From JARROD01 sp037384225 (GTDB taxonomy: Bacteria > Pseudomonadota > Gammaproteobacteria > Pseudomonadales > Cellvibrionaceae), in NCBI GenBank assembly GCA_037384225.1, contig JARROD010000027.1:1-18728 (forward strand): DNA of 18,728 nucleotides, read 5' to 3'. Of the stretch, positions 1 through 7,914 are shown in pieces. The position numbers were made by a program, and so were the translations under genes. Every line of letters begins with the position of its first letter. Position 1 is the stretch's first letter. The notes under the pieces were generated by a model. The model did not search any database, was not told the DNA's origin, and saw nothing but the letters and a program-made list of their open reading frames with translations.

Positions 1-512
1 AAAAAGAAGCCTGGGCCGCGGCCAAAAGCGCCTACCAAAAAGCTCTGGATCTGGATAAGAGCGTCGTCAACGCCCGCATTGGATTGATCCGCACCAGTAC
101 CCGAGACGATTTCGACAGTGCCATTGAATCCGTACTCAAAGATCAACTGCGCTTGGCCGATGAAACGGTTTACCAGCAGGCGCAACAACTGCATACTGAA
201 GCCAAAGCCATAACCAACCCCGGTCCGCGATTGCAGAAACAGTTACAGCGCCTGGAACGGGCGCTGCAACTGGCAGTGGCTCCGGTCACGGTACATCTGA
301 AATCCGACAACCAGACCGATGTCACGCTTTACAAAGTTGGCAATCTTGGCAATTTCGTCAAGCGGGAGATGACGCTGAAACCAGGCCACTATACAGCCGT
401 GGGCATCCGCGAGGGGTACCGCGACGTGCGCAGGGAATTTTCCATCTCCCCCGGCAGTGACATCAAAACCATTGTCATTCAGTGTGTGGAGAAAATTGCC
501 CTGGATGGATAA
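1..512 (+). CDS. C-terminal part of a TPR/PEGA-like protein (5' truncated by window)
   Basis: The frame is open from the left edge (first complete codon at base 3), so this is the end of a longer gene. The visible part begins with a TPR-like helix pair (AAAKSAYQKALDLD, then NARIGL) and continues with charged helices. It ends in a PEGA-like beta domain whose features are LKPGHYTAVGIREGYRDVRREFSI near the C-terminus, given here as its two halves LKPGHYTAVG and IREGYRDVRREFSI. PEGA domains are small extracytoplasmic beta modules named for a Pro-Glu-Gly-Ala motif. An ATG at 84 is possible as a start but would cut through the TPR-like stretch, so I prefer the open reading from the edge. The stop at 510-512 overlaps the ATG of the next gene (505), which suggests translational coupling and a shared envelope role. 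The N-terminus and any enzymatic domain are outside the window. Confidence 0.75.
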   Translation, partial: KEAWAAAKSAYQKALDLDKSVVNARIGLIRTSTRDDFDSAIESVLKDQLRLADETVYQQAQQLHTEAKAITNPGPRLQKQLQRLERALQLAVAPVTVHLKSDNQTDVTLYKVGNLGNFVKREMTLKPGHYTAVGIREGYRDVRREFSISPGSDIKTIVIQCVEKIALDG

Positions 513-2616
513 CGAACTCTTAACCAAGCCCCGCGCGGAACAACATTCCACCCGGCCCGCTGCCGGCAGCGATATTATCCGGCCAGCACCCTTTAAGCCA
601 GCCGGTGAGCGCAGGCGCAGGAAATCGGTTTCGCTAAACCCAGTGTCCGCCGTGCTCGCACTATTGCTGCTAATCTGCGCCACGCTTGCCTGGTTTTTGT
701 TTACTGCCCGATCGGTCACCATCGACACTGCGCCAGCGGATGCGCAACTGTCCCTATCCGGCGGTTTTAAACTGCGGCTTGCCGATCACTATTTGGTCCA
801 CCCCGGAACCTATACACTGGAAGCCAAGGCATCGGGATATTATCCACTGCGTGTATCCCTCGAGGTTACCGAAGCCCAAAACCAGTCTTTTCAGTACAAC
901 CTGGAAAAGCTGCCCGGACATCTGACCGTCAACACACAACCGGCCACCGCGGCGGAGATATGGCTGGACGATCAGCCTATAGGTCCCGCCGCGACCCGGC
1001 TTTCGGATATAGCCGCCGGCCCCCATACTCTGACGGTTAAATCCAAACGTTTCCGCGACTATGAGCTGACACTGGAAATCCAAGGCAAAGACCAGCACCA
1101 GGAACTGGAGGTGGTGCTCGAACCCGCCTGGGCAGAGGTCAGTATTGCAACCCAACCACCCGGAGCCACACTGCTGGTGGACGGCAAGGCGATGGTGGGC
1201 AGCACACCTTTCACAGCCGAAATCATCGAGGGAGAGCGCAATATCATACTAAAACTCGCCGGCTATAAAGCCTGGCAGGAAACCCTGACGGTGCACGCGG
1301 GCGAAAATATCCAGTTGCAGACAGTCACTCTGGAAAAAGCCGATGGTTTGGTCACATTGCATTCCGTCCCACAGGGAGCCGGAGTCACCGTCAACGGCGA
1401 GTACCAGGGGCAAACACCTCTGGAAGTCGCTCTGGCACCGGGAGAAAAATACCAATTTAACCTGTATAAAGACGGTTACCAACCGGCCCATAAGGAACTT
1501 GAAATCCAATCCGGCGAAGACCGGCAACTGACGCTAAACCTCCAGGCCCAGCTCGGGGAGATTTCCATTCGCAGCCAGCCGGCAGATGCGCAGGTGTATA
1601 TCGATGGACACCTGAAGGGCAAGGCCGGACAGACTTTCAAACTGCCGGCCAGGCAAACCAGGGTTACGGTTAAGAAAGAGGGTTATGTCGACTACCAGAC
1701 CCGGATTCTACCCCGGGCGGGACTCGAGCAAGTGGTTGCAGTAAAGTTAAAAACCGCCGCCCAGGCCAAATGGGAGGCTATAAAACCCCAAATCGTCAGC
1801 CCCGGCGGCCAAACCCTGAAGCTGTTTAAACCCAAGGCCACGTTCACCATGGGCGCCTCACGTAGAGAGCAGGGCCGACGCGCCAATGAGGTTATGCGTA
1901 AAGTCTCGCTTAGCCGCCCTTTCTACCTCGGCATCAAGGAGGTGACCAACGCCGAATACCGGCGCCTGAACAAATTTCACTCCTCCGGCCACGTCAAAGG
2001 CAATAGCCTCAACAACGACAATTACCCCGTCGTCAACCTAACCTGGCAGCAGGCGGCAGCCTACTGTAACTGGCTCTCGGAGCAGGAAAAATTGCCGCCC
2101 TACTACCGGGTGAAAGACAAATTGATTGTCGGCTTCAACCCCGAGTCCACCGGCTATCGCTTACCCACTGAAGCCGAATGGGCCTGGGCCGCGCGGTATC
2201 AAATCGCTTCAAATAGCGTCTTGAAATACCCCTGGGGCCAGCAGTTGCCACCACCGAAAGGCGCAGGCAACTACGCCGACCGGTCCGCAGCGGCGCTGCT
2301 GGGCAATATTCTAACCAATTACAATGATAACTTTGCTGTTACCGCGCCGGTGGCCAACTTTGCCGTCAATGAAAAAGGGCTCTACGACCTGGGTGGGAAT
2401 GTTGCCGAATGGATCAGTGACTTTTACGATATACAGACCGGGCTATCGTTAAAAATCAACACCGACCCAATGGGTCCTGACTCAGGCGATTACCATGTGA
2501 TACGCGGCTCCAGTTGGGCCCACGGAACCGTCACGGACCTGCGCCTTTCATTTCGCGATTACGGCACCAAAGCGCGCAATGATGTTGGTTTTCGCATCGC
2601 CCGCTTTGTGGAATAG
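505..2616 (+). CDS. Membrane-anchored protein with five PEGA repeats and an FGE/SUMF1-fold domain lacking catalytic cysteines
   Basis: A 703-residue protein. I chose the ATG at 505, which overlaps the upstream stop, over an upstream GTG at 457. Residues 1-49 are a basic cytoplasmic segment and about 50-66 form one transmembrane helix (VLALLLLICATLAWFLF). About 70-430 holds five PEGA repeats of roughly 70 residues, each with a 'G-x-Y/H-x-L/V-x-V-x-K-x-G-Y' type turn. About 440-703 is a formylglycine-generating-enzyme/EgtB-type fold, with FTMGAS, EVTNAEY, YRLPTEAEWAWAAR, YPWG, GLYDLGGNVAEW and GFRIAR. In true FGE two copper-binding Cys lie just after the R-G-G-S-W/Y motif; here the equivalent positions are His673 and Asp678, so sulfatase activation is unlikely. 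The FGE domain is probably a periplasmic ligand- or protein-binding module. Topology suggests N-in with everything after residue 66 in the periplasm. It sits just before the channel-subunit genes of the same operon. Confidence 0.9.
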   Translation: MDNELLTKPRAEQHSTRPAAGSDIIRPAPFKPAGERRRRKSVSLNPVSAVLALLLLICATLAWFLFTARSVTIDTAPADAQLSLSGGFKLRLADHYLVHPGTYTLEAKASGYYPLRVSLEVTEAQNQSFQYNLEKLPGHLTVNTQPATAAEIWLDDQPIGPAATRLSDIAAGPHTLTVKSKRFRDYELTLEIQGKDQHQELEVVLEPAWAEVSIATQPPGATLLVDGKAMVGSTPFTAEIIEGERNIILKLAGYKAWQETLTVHAGENIQLQTVTLEKADGLVTLHSVPQGAGVTVNGEYQGQTPLEVALAPGEKYQFNLYKDGYQPAHKELEIQSGEDRQLTLNLQAQLGEISIRSQPADAQVYIDGHLKGKAGQTFKLPARQTRVTVKKEGYVDYQTRILPRAGLEQVVAVKLKTAAQAKWEAIKPQIVSPGGQTLKLFKPKATFTMGASRREQGRRANEVMRKVSLSRPFYLGIKEVTNAEYRRLNKFHSSGHVKGNSLNNDNYPVVNLTWQQAAAYCNWLSEQEKLPPYYRVKDKLIVGFNPESTGYRLPTEAEWAWAARYQIASNSVLKYPWGQQLPPPKGAGNYADRSAAALLGNILTNYNDNFAVTAPVANFAVNEKGLYDLGGNVAEWISDFYDIQTGLSLKINTDPMGPDSGDYHVIRGSSWAHGTVTDLRLSFRDYGTKARNDVGFRIARFVE

Positions 2617-2619
2617 ACC

Positions 2620-2865
2620 ATGATTAATCATAAAAACCTTGTATACCCAATCATCCTGGCCACCCTGCTGTCGGCAACGCCGTTGCGCGCTCAGGAAGTG
2701 GAGACAGTTAAAGAACAGAACACCGAACAGCAAGGTGAAAAAAAGAAAACAGCCACACACAAAAAACAAACTGCCGCCAAAAGACCAAAACCCAAATCAG
2801 AAACATTCAAACCCACGGAAGAAATTTCCGAAGACTTATCGGTATCCTTTCCTGTGGATATCTAA
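2620..2865 (+). CDS. Small secreted Lys/Pro-rich protein of the operon
   Basis: An 81-residue protein starting 4 bases after the preceding stop. It has a signal peptide or N-terminal anchor (residues about 6-24, YPIILATLLSATPLRAQ, possible cleavage after Ala24). A basic low-complexity linker follows (KKKTATHKKQTAAKRPKPK at about 41-59), and the tail is short and beta-like, ending SVSFPVDI. I recognise no family. Hydrophobic N-terminus, Lys/Pro-rich spacer and terminal strand recall a very reduced TonB-like arrangement, which is suggestive next to an ExbB/MotA-type gene but is only inference. The position inside the operon with short gaps on both sides, and the signal peptide, argue that the gene is real. 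An overlapping frame (2639-2872) has no such features. Confidence 0.7.
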   Translation: MINHKNLVYPIILATLLSATPLRAQEVETVKEQNTEQQGEKKKTATHKKQTAAKRPKPKSETFKPTEEISEDLSVSFPVDI

Positions 2866-2874
2866 GGATTAACT

Positions 2875-3672
2875 ATGAAGCACAACTCGGGTTCGGAATT
2901 CGTTTTCCAACTGTTCGCCTTAATTCTGTCATTTATTATGGTTCACGCTGTTTATGTCGCCATCATCCGTCCCAATGCCGACGCCATACTGCAGGATCAA
3001 CTGGAGCGGCAGGCCGCGGGGGAACCCTATGTGGTGCAACGCTCGGCTTACATTGTCATGCGCGACTACGAACAGGAGGCCTGTTTTGTACTGATGCTTT
3101 GGGCCCTGGCCATTATGGGTTACAAAACCCGGCACTCACTGCGCGAACGCCGCATGCTGCAGAGCTCCTTTCTCAATATCCGCGAGGGAACCAGCCTGCT
3201 GCCTGAAGACGCACGGGAGTTTTCCCGCCCCCTGCAGGCACTGCCGGAAGATCAGAAAAACCTGTTGATTCCGCGGGTGCTGCTGACGTCGTTGCAACGT
3301 TTCGGTTCGACAAAAAACGTCGCCGACGTGTCCACCACTATCAAAGAATTATGCGACACAGAATCAGAACGTCTCGACAGCGAACTGGCCATGGTGCGCT
3401 ATATTGCGTGGGCGATTCCTTCAATCGGATTTATCGGTACCGTGCGCGGTATCGGAGAGGCCCTGGGGCAGGCACACCGTGCCGTGGAAGGCGATATCGC
3501 CGGCGTTACCGTAAGCCTGGGAGTGGCTTTTAACTCCACGTTTATCGCATTGATAATCAGTATCATCATTATGTTCTTTACCCATCAGCTACAACTGATG
3601 CAGGAACGGTTGGTTCTCAATACCCAGAGTTATTGCGATACCCATTTAACCCGTCATCTGAAGGTAGGATAA
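2875..3672 (+). CDS. MotA/TolQ/ExbB-family proton channel subunit
   Basis: A 265-residue membrane protein. An AGGA motif overlapping the previous stop supports the ATG at 2875. Hydrophobic segments lie at about 9-31, 68-84, 174-197 and 210-236. A periplasmic loop separates the first two and a cytoplasmic domain of about 90 residues lies between the second and third, the MotA-like four-helix layout. The third segment carries the family signature (AIPSIGFIGTVRGIGEALGQ), closely resembling ExbB/TolQ 'GLIGTVWGI'. The fourth reads VSLGVAFNSTFIALIISIII. Family members form pentamers that conduct protons around a dimer of ExbD/TolR/MotB and convert the flow into motion or force. No MotB, TolR or ExbD gene of normal form is adjacent, but the two VWA proteins downstream have the right N-terminal helix to act as partners. 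Its stop overlaps the next start (TAATG). The family assignment is firm; the exact role is unknown. Confidence 0.9.
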   Translation: MKHNSGSEFVFQLFALILSFIMVHAVYVAIIRPNADAILQDQLERQAAGEPYVVQRSAYIVMRDYEQEACFVLMLWALAIMGYKTRHSLRERRMLQSSFLNIREGTSLLPEDAREFSRPLQALPEDQKNLLIPRVLLTSLQRFGSTKNVADVSTTIKELCDTESERLDSELAMVRYIAWAIPSIGFIGTVRGIGEALGQAHRAVEGDIAGVTVSLGVAFNSTFIALIISIIIMFFTHQLQLMQERLVLNTQSYCDTHLTRHLKVG

Positions 3673-5051
3673 TGACCATAGCTGTGATCGAACTCAATGA
3701 CACGGGTATACGCCTGTCCCTGGCGGGAAAGATTCTCACTACCACACCTGGGTACGCAATCATTACCCCCGAGACCGTGCTTCTCGGCGACGAAGCCCGA
3801 CAGCAGGCGCGCATTCACCCACTGCAGACCAACAATCAGTTCTGGCACCAGCTCAACCTCGACCCACTGCCGGTAGACAATAACCACGTGCGCCACAACG
3901 CCGACCTGGCCTATAACCAGCTCAGCGAAATACATCAACGCAACGATTTCGATGAAGTGGTTTTCGCGGTTCCCGGCCATGTCAATAACGAACAGTTGTC
4001 ACTGTTGCTGGGCATAGCCCAGGAATGTCCGTTTACCACCGTTGCCATAGTCGACAGCGCCGTCGCCGCCGTCGCCCCCTACGCGCCGAAGGGGCGCTAC
4101 ATTCACCTGGACACTCAACTTCATCAGTCGGTCGCCACTCTGATTCAAGTGGACGAAGAGGTAAGCCAGCAATCGGTGGATGTGATTCCCGGTATCGGCC
4201 TGCTGGCGTTCTACGACAATTGGGCCAAGCTCATCAGCGATAATTTTATCCGCCAAACCCGCTTCGACCCGCTTCACGGCGCGGCAACCGAACAACAGCT
4301 CTACAATCAGCTACCGTTGTGGACCGAGCAAGGCCGCAACAACGGCGACACCACACTGCATTTGGGAGACAAATCGATCAAACTGCCCCTGAGTGCCTGG
4401 GTCAACCAGGTACAGGCACTGTACGCACAGATCGACCAGACGCTCCGGCGCCTGGCCCCCGGTATCGACGGTATCTTTTTAAGCGATCGCAGCGCCGTCC
4501 TACCGGGACTCAACCGCCTCTGGCCTCAGGCTCACAGCCTGCCTCCCGAGGCAGTACCCGGAAGCTGTCACTTGCACCGCCGCCTGCTGTACAATGCGCC
4601 TGACGCCTTGAGTTTCACCACTCGATTGCCGGCGAGCCGTTCCCCGTTAACGAAATTCAATACCGATGTTTCCGCCCAACCGGCGGCCATTGCTCCGACC
4701 CATTTGCTATGGCAATACCGCGCCTACCCTCTACAGTCGAGGATTTTTATTGACCTGTCCACACCTGCAAACCAGGACTCCAGCATCCAAGGATTTGAGT
4801 CACAGAGCGAGGAAACCAACAGTTTTAACCCCGGGGGCAACTTGGTTTTCCGGCGCCAACTCACCGACGCCAGTCTCTGTGCCGTAGAGACCTCGCGCGA
4901 CGGCACCCGCCTGCGGCTGTTCCACAGCGGCAAAGTACTGTTGAATGGCCGTGCGGTGGCTGAAGGGACGCTGTTGAAACCCGGAGATGAATTAAAGTTC
5001 GTACAGAATAACGGTAAAATCAAACTGATTAGTGTCCTCGACACTGATTAA
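3672..5051 (+). CDS. Degenerate Hsp70/actin-like (ASKHA) protein with FHA-like C-terminal domain
   Basis: A 459-residue protein. The ATG at 3672 overlaps the previous stop and follows AAGGTAGGA, so I prefer it to an in-frame start at 3633. The N-terminal 300 residues follow an Hsp70 plan: IAVIELNDTGIRL (2-14), VLLGDEARQQARIHP (36-50), VVFAVPGHVNNEQ (96-108, like 'VITVPAYFND.QR'), AIVDSAVAAVAPY (125-137, like 'NEPTAAALAY'), IHLDTQLHQSVATL (144-157) and GIDGIFLSDRSAVLPGL (264-280). All three glycine-rich nucleotide motifs are eroded; for example, the usual DLGGGT and GGSS are replaced by LDTQLH and SDRS. It may therefore no longer hydrolyse ATP. Residues about 395-459 end in an FHA-like pattern (LRLFHSGKVLLNGRAV, then LLKPGDELKF); an S4-like fold is the alternative. 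No signal peptide is visible, so it should be cytoplasmic, presumably at the cytoplasmic face of the channel complex. Fold assignment is by motif reading only. Confidence 0.7.
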   Translation: MTIAVIELNDTGIRLSLAGKILTTTPGYAIITPETVLLGDEARQQARIHPLQTNNQFWHQLNLDPLPVDNNHVRHNADLAYNQLSEIHQRNDFDEVVFAVPGHVNNEQLSLLLGIAQECPFTTVAIVDSAVAAVAPYAPKGRYIHLDTQLHQSVATLIQVDEEVSQQSVDVIPGIGLLAFYDNWAKLISDNFIRQTRFDPLHGAATEQQLYNQLPLWTEQGRNNGDTTLHLGDKSIKLPLSAWVNQVQALYAQIDQTLRRLAPGIDGIFLSDRSAVLPGLNRLWPQAHSLPPEAVPGSCHLHRRLLYNAPDALSFTTRLPASRSPLTKFNTDVSAQPAAIAPTHLLWQYRAYPLQSRIFIDLSTPANQDSSIQGFESQSEETNSFNPGGNLVFRRQLTDASLCAVETSRDGTRLRLFHSGKVLLNGRAVAEGTLLKPGDELKFVQNNGKIKLISVLDTD

Positions 5052-5078
5052 GCATTCATTTGACCGGACGCAAGACAC

Positions 5079-6158
5079 ATGGCCCGCAAGCGCGGTTTTA
5101 CCACTTTCAGCTTGTCCTTCCTCGACATTATGTCCTGTGGATTCGGGGCTGTGGCCCTGATTTTTCTGATTATCAAACACGGCTCCGATGTCCAGATGAA
5201 AACGCAAAACCAGGACCTGCTTGCCGAAGTCAACCTGCTGGAGGAAGAAATCCGCATCGGTGAGAAAAATTTGGTCAGGGCGCGCAACACCCTTTCAGCC
5301 TTAGACCAGCAGTTCGCCGAAGCCCAGGGGCTCGCCAGGCGTATCAACGACGATATCGAAGCTGTGCGGCGTAAAATCAGCGAACTGGACGACGGCGAAA
5401 ATGAAGAGGAAGTCAAAGCACTGCAGGCTAAATTGAAAGCGTTGGATGAAGAACGCAAAAAACTCGAGGAAGAAAACGAACAACAGGGCAACGACATCCG
5501 ACAATACGTTGGCGAAGGCAATCGGCAATATTTGACCGGCCTGAGACTCGGCGGCACCCACAACCTGATTCTGCTCGACGCCTCGGCCAGCATGCTGGAT
5601 GATACGTTGGTCAATGTAATCCGTCGCCGCAACATGTCGGACAATGTCAAACGTGCGTCACCTAAATGGCGCCGCGCCGCGGCAACTGCCGAGTGGCTGG
5701 TGGCAAAACTGCCACAACAAAGCCAATATCAAATTTACACATTTAATACGGGGGTCAAAGCCGCCGTTGCCGACACCAAAAACCTGTGGTTGAACGTATC
5801 AAACAGCGCCGAAGTCAACGCCGCCGTGAAAGGTATTGGTGAAACCATTCCCGCCGGCGGCACCAGCCTGGAGCGTATCTTCGGTGCCATCAGCAGACTC
5901 GACCCGCTGCCGGACAATATCTTTCTGATCACCGACGGGCTGCCGACACAGGGGCTTGAGAAGCCCAAACGCAACACCATTTCCAGTGTCGAGAGGGTGA
6001 AATTATTTACCCGCGCTGTGAACGAGATTCCCCGTGGAATACCGGTTAATATTATACTGTTACCTATGGAGGGAGACCCCATGGCTGCCGCGGCTTATTG
6101 GCAGTTAGCGCAGGATACCAAAGGTTCCTTTTTAACCCCTTCCCAGGATTGGCCCTGA
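5079..6158 (+). CDS. ExbD/MotB-like anchor with coiled coil and VWA domain (paralog 1)
   Basis: A 359-residue protein. Residues 1-12 are basic and cytoplasmic; about 13-33 form one transmembrane helix (SFLDIMSCGFGAVALIFLII). Asp16 begins this helix, as in the ExbD/TolR 'P-x-x-D-V' motif whose Asp carries protons. About 40-140 is a highly charged coiled coil. About 160-359 is a VWA domain with a complete MIDAS: D167-A-S-A-S171, Thr262 in AGGTSL, and Asp286 in LITDG. VWA domains bind protein ligands through a bound divalent cation. The gene starts 27 bases after the preceding stop without a strong Shine-Dalgarno sequence, and its TGA overlaps the next ATG (TGATG). The topology predicted is N-in, with coiled coil and VWA in the periplasm. 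It most likely pairs with the MotA/ExbB-type subunit and with the next gene product. Confidence 0.88.
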   Translation: MARKRGFTTFSLSFLDIMSCGFGAVALIFLIIKHGSDVQMKTQNQDLLAEVNLLEEEIRIGEKNLVRARNTLSALDQQFAEAQGLARRINDDIEAVRRKISELDDGENEEEVKALQAKLKALDEERKKLEEENEQQGNDIRQYVGEGNRQYLTGLRLGGTHNLILLDASASMLDDTLVNVIRRRNMSDNVKRASPKWRRAAATAEWLVAKLPQQSQYQIYTFNTGVKAAVADTKNLWLNVSNSAEVNAAVKGIGETIPAGGTSLERIFGAISRLDPLPDNIFLITDGLPTQGLEKPKRNTISSVERVKLFTRAVNEIPRGIPVNIILLPMEGDPMAAAAYWQLAQDTKGSFLTPSQDWP

Positions 6159-7159
6159 TGCGAAAACGCCGAATTTCAGAAGACTTCAATATCTCCTTTC
6201 TCGACGTGGTCTGTTGCGGGTTTGGTGCTATCGTGCTGCTTTTGATGATCACTAAAACCGTGGAACCGGTGGTATTGGAGAAAACCACAACCCATCTGGA
6301 TGGCCAGGTTGCCGACCTGCAGAAAAAGCTATTTGCTATCCGCGGTGAAACCCGGGTTTTAAACCGGGAAATGACAGCCAAGCATGAACAATTGTCAGCG
6401 CAAACTGAACGCATCGCCATACTGAAAACCCGAAAAGACAGTATTGAGGCTCAATTGGCACAACTCAGCCAGGCCGCCTATGCGGACAACAAGGTCAAGG
6501 GCAAACTGGAGCTGGCGTTGCAACAACTCACGGAAGAAATGCAGCGCCTGCTGGGCGACAGCCACCAGCGCAAGAACGATCTGATCGGTGGCATACCCGT
6601 TGATAGTGAATATATTGTTTTTATTATCGACACTTCGGGCAGTATGTTCGACTATGCTTGGGACAGAGTGGTCAAGGAACTGGTCGCCACTCTGGATATC
6701 TACCCCAAGGTCAAAGGCATACAGGTCATGAATGATATGGGGGATTACATGTTCTCAAACTACCGCGGTAAATGGATACCCGATACCGAGGGTCGCCGCA
6801 ATGTCATTATCAAGCGACTGCGCACCTGGAACCCATTTAGTAACAGCAGCCCAGTGGAGGGGATTCAGCGCGCAGTACGCACCTTTTACGATCCCAACAA
6901 AAAAATCAGTCTCTATGTTTTCGGAGACGATTTTCGGGGCCGCTCCATTCAGCAGGTGGTGGAAACCGTTGACCGCCTGAACAAAGAGCGCAAAAAGGGT
7001 GAACGTATGGTTCGAATTCATGCGGTGGGTTTTCCGGTGCAGTTTACCCTCCCCAAACACCTACAGACGACTGGAATCCGATTTGCCGCTTTGATGCGAG
7101 AACTGAGTTATCGCAACGGCGGAACATTTGTGGGATTAAACGATTATCGGCTAAGGTAA
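6158..7159 (+). CDS. ExbD/MotB-like anchor with coiled coil and VWA domain (paralog 2)
   Basis: A 333-residue protein. The ATG at 6158 overlaps the previous TGA and lies 9 bases after AGGA, so I prefer it to an upstream in-frame start at 6098. The first 33 residues match paralog 1: ISFLDVVCCGFGAIVLLLMI, with Asp16 and C20-G-F-G-A24 at identical positions. A coiled coil spans about 45-140. The VWA domain at about 150-333 has D158-T-S-G-S162, a Ser near 231 (NSSPVEG) and Asp257 (FGDD), an intact MIDAS. The two VWA domains diverge strongly outside these motifs, which suggests different ligands or a heterodimer rather than recent duplication. It is the last tightly coupled gene; 65 bases follow before the next CDS. 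Confidence 0.88.
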   Translation: MRKRRISEDFNISFLDVVCCGFGAIVLLLMITKTVEPVVLEKTTTHLDGQVADLQKKLFAIRGETRVLNREMTAKHEQLSAQTERIAILKTRKDSIEAQLAQLSQAAYADNKVKGKLELALQQLTEEMQRLLGDSHQRKNDLIGGIPVDSEYIVFIIDTSGSMFDYAWDRVVKELVATLDIYPKVKGIQVMNDMGDYMFSNYRGKWIPDTEGRRNVIIKRLRTWNPFSNSSPVEGIQRAVRTFYDPNKKISLYVFGDDFRGRSIQQVVETVDRLNKERKKGERMVRIHAVGFPVQFTLPKHLQTTGIRFAALMRELSYRNGGTFVGLNDYRLR

Positions 7160-7224
7160 GGAACGGCGGATAAGCGGGTTAACAACTGCCATTGAAACAG
7201 GATAAATAAACAACAGGCCATCAC

Positions 7225-7914
7225 ATGAAAACAACTGTACCGATCAAATCCCCCACTGTTGTGCTGCTGGTCTCCGCCCTGTTGGGACTGGTGGGTTGTA
7301 CCAACTCACTGGTTGTCGAGGGTAAATTCCCCCCGCCTCATGTCGACAAGGTGCCACTGACCATGGGTGTTCTCTACCCGGACGAGTTTCGCCGTTACAC
7401 CTACAAAGAGGAGAGCAGCGATCGCTCGAAATGGGTTATCGCCAGTGGTGACGCCCAGGTACAACTGTTTTCGACCGTTCTGTCGAGTATGTTTGAACAG
7501 CTGGTAGTAGTGGAAACCATTCCTCCTGAAAGCCCGGAAAACCCACCCGATTTAATCCTCTCACCCAGCATCAATGAGTTTCAATACGCCGTTCCCAGAG
7601 AAACCAAAGTGAATGTGTTCGAGGTCTGGATCAAGTTCAACCTGCGTGTATACGACCAGGAGGGCGAACTGGTCGCCGACTGGATTCTACCGGCCTATGG
7701 CAAAACCCCCTCCGCCTTCCTAAAATCCAAGGAGGAAGCAATGAACGAAGCCGTAGTGGTCGCTCTGCGTGATATAGGCGCCAGTCTGTCTCTCGGTTTT
7801 AGTCATGTACCGGAAATCAAAGCCTGGCTCGAACAACAGCAACAAAAGTCTGGTCGGCAGGTCAAAAACAATAAAATTCACCTAACCAAGTACTTTACCC
7901 TGGTGGTAAAATAA
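7225..7914 (+). CDS. Lipoprotein of unknown function
   Basis: A 229-residue protein with a type II signal peptide: basic n-region, hydrophobic TVVLLVSALLGLVGC and lipidated Cys25. The mature part has alternating strands and helices (for example GVLYPDEFRRYTYKEES, DLILSPSINEFQYAVP, VWIKFNLRVYDQEGELVADW) and ends in a Gln/Lys-rich tail. I do not recognise a named family; the pattern resembles small periplasmic lipoproteins of the LptE/YajG type in general layout only. Residue 26 is Thr rather than Asp, so outer-membrane sorting is likely. The Shine-Dalgarno sequence is weak. It lies 65 bases after the second VWA gene on the same strand, so it could be an outer-membrane partner of the machine, but the looser spacing leaves this open. 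Confidence 0.8.
   Translation: MKTTVPIKSPTVVLLVSALLGLVGCTNSLVVEGKFPPPHVDKVPLTMGVLYPDEFRRYTYKEESSDRSKWVIASGDAQVQLFSTVLSSMFEQLVVVETIPPESPENPPDLILSPSINEFQYAVPRETKVNVFEVWIKFNLRVYDQEGELVADWILPAYGKTPSAFLKSKEEAMNEAVVVALRDIGASLSLGFSHVPEIKAWLEQQQQKSGRQVKNNKIHLTKYFTLVVK

Noticed and set aside
243..728. Open frame on the - strand across the first gene junction
   Set aside because: Low-complexity shadow; both + strand genes have recognisable domains and coupled start/stop codons.
505..2616. Active sulfatase-modifying enzyme
   Set aside because: Both catalytic Cys positions are replaced and no sulfatase is in the window.
2875..3672. Flagellar motor MotA
   Set aside because: No flagellar genes and no MotB nearby; the signature is closer to ExbB/TolQ.
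2875..7159. A Zorya-type defence system because of the MotA-like and MotB-like proteins
   Set aside because: No ZorC, ZorD or ZorE-like helicase/nuclease gene is present, the channel subunit has no long cytoplasmic tail, and the partners carry VWA rather than OmpA-like domains.
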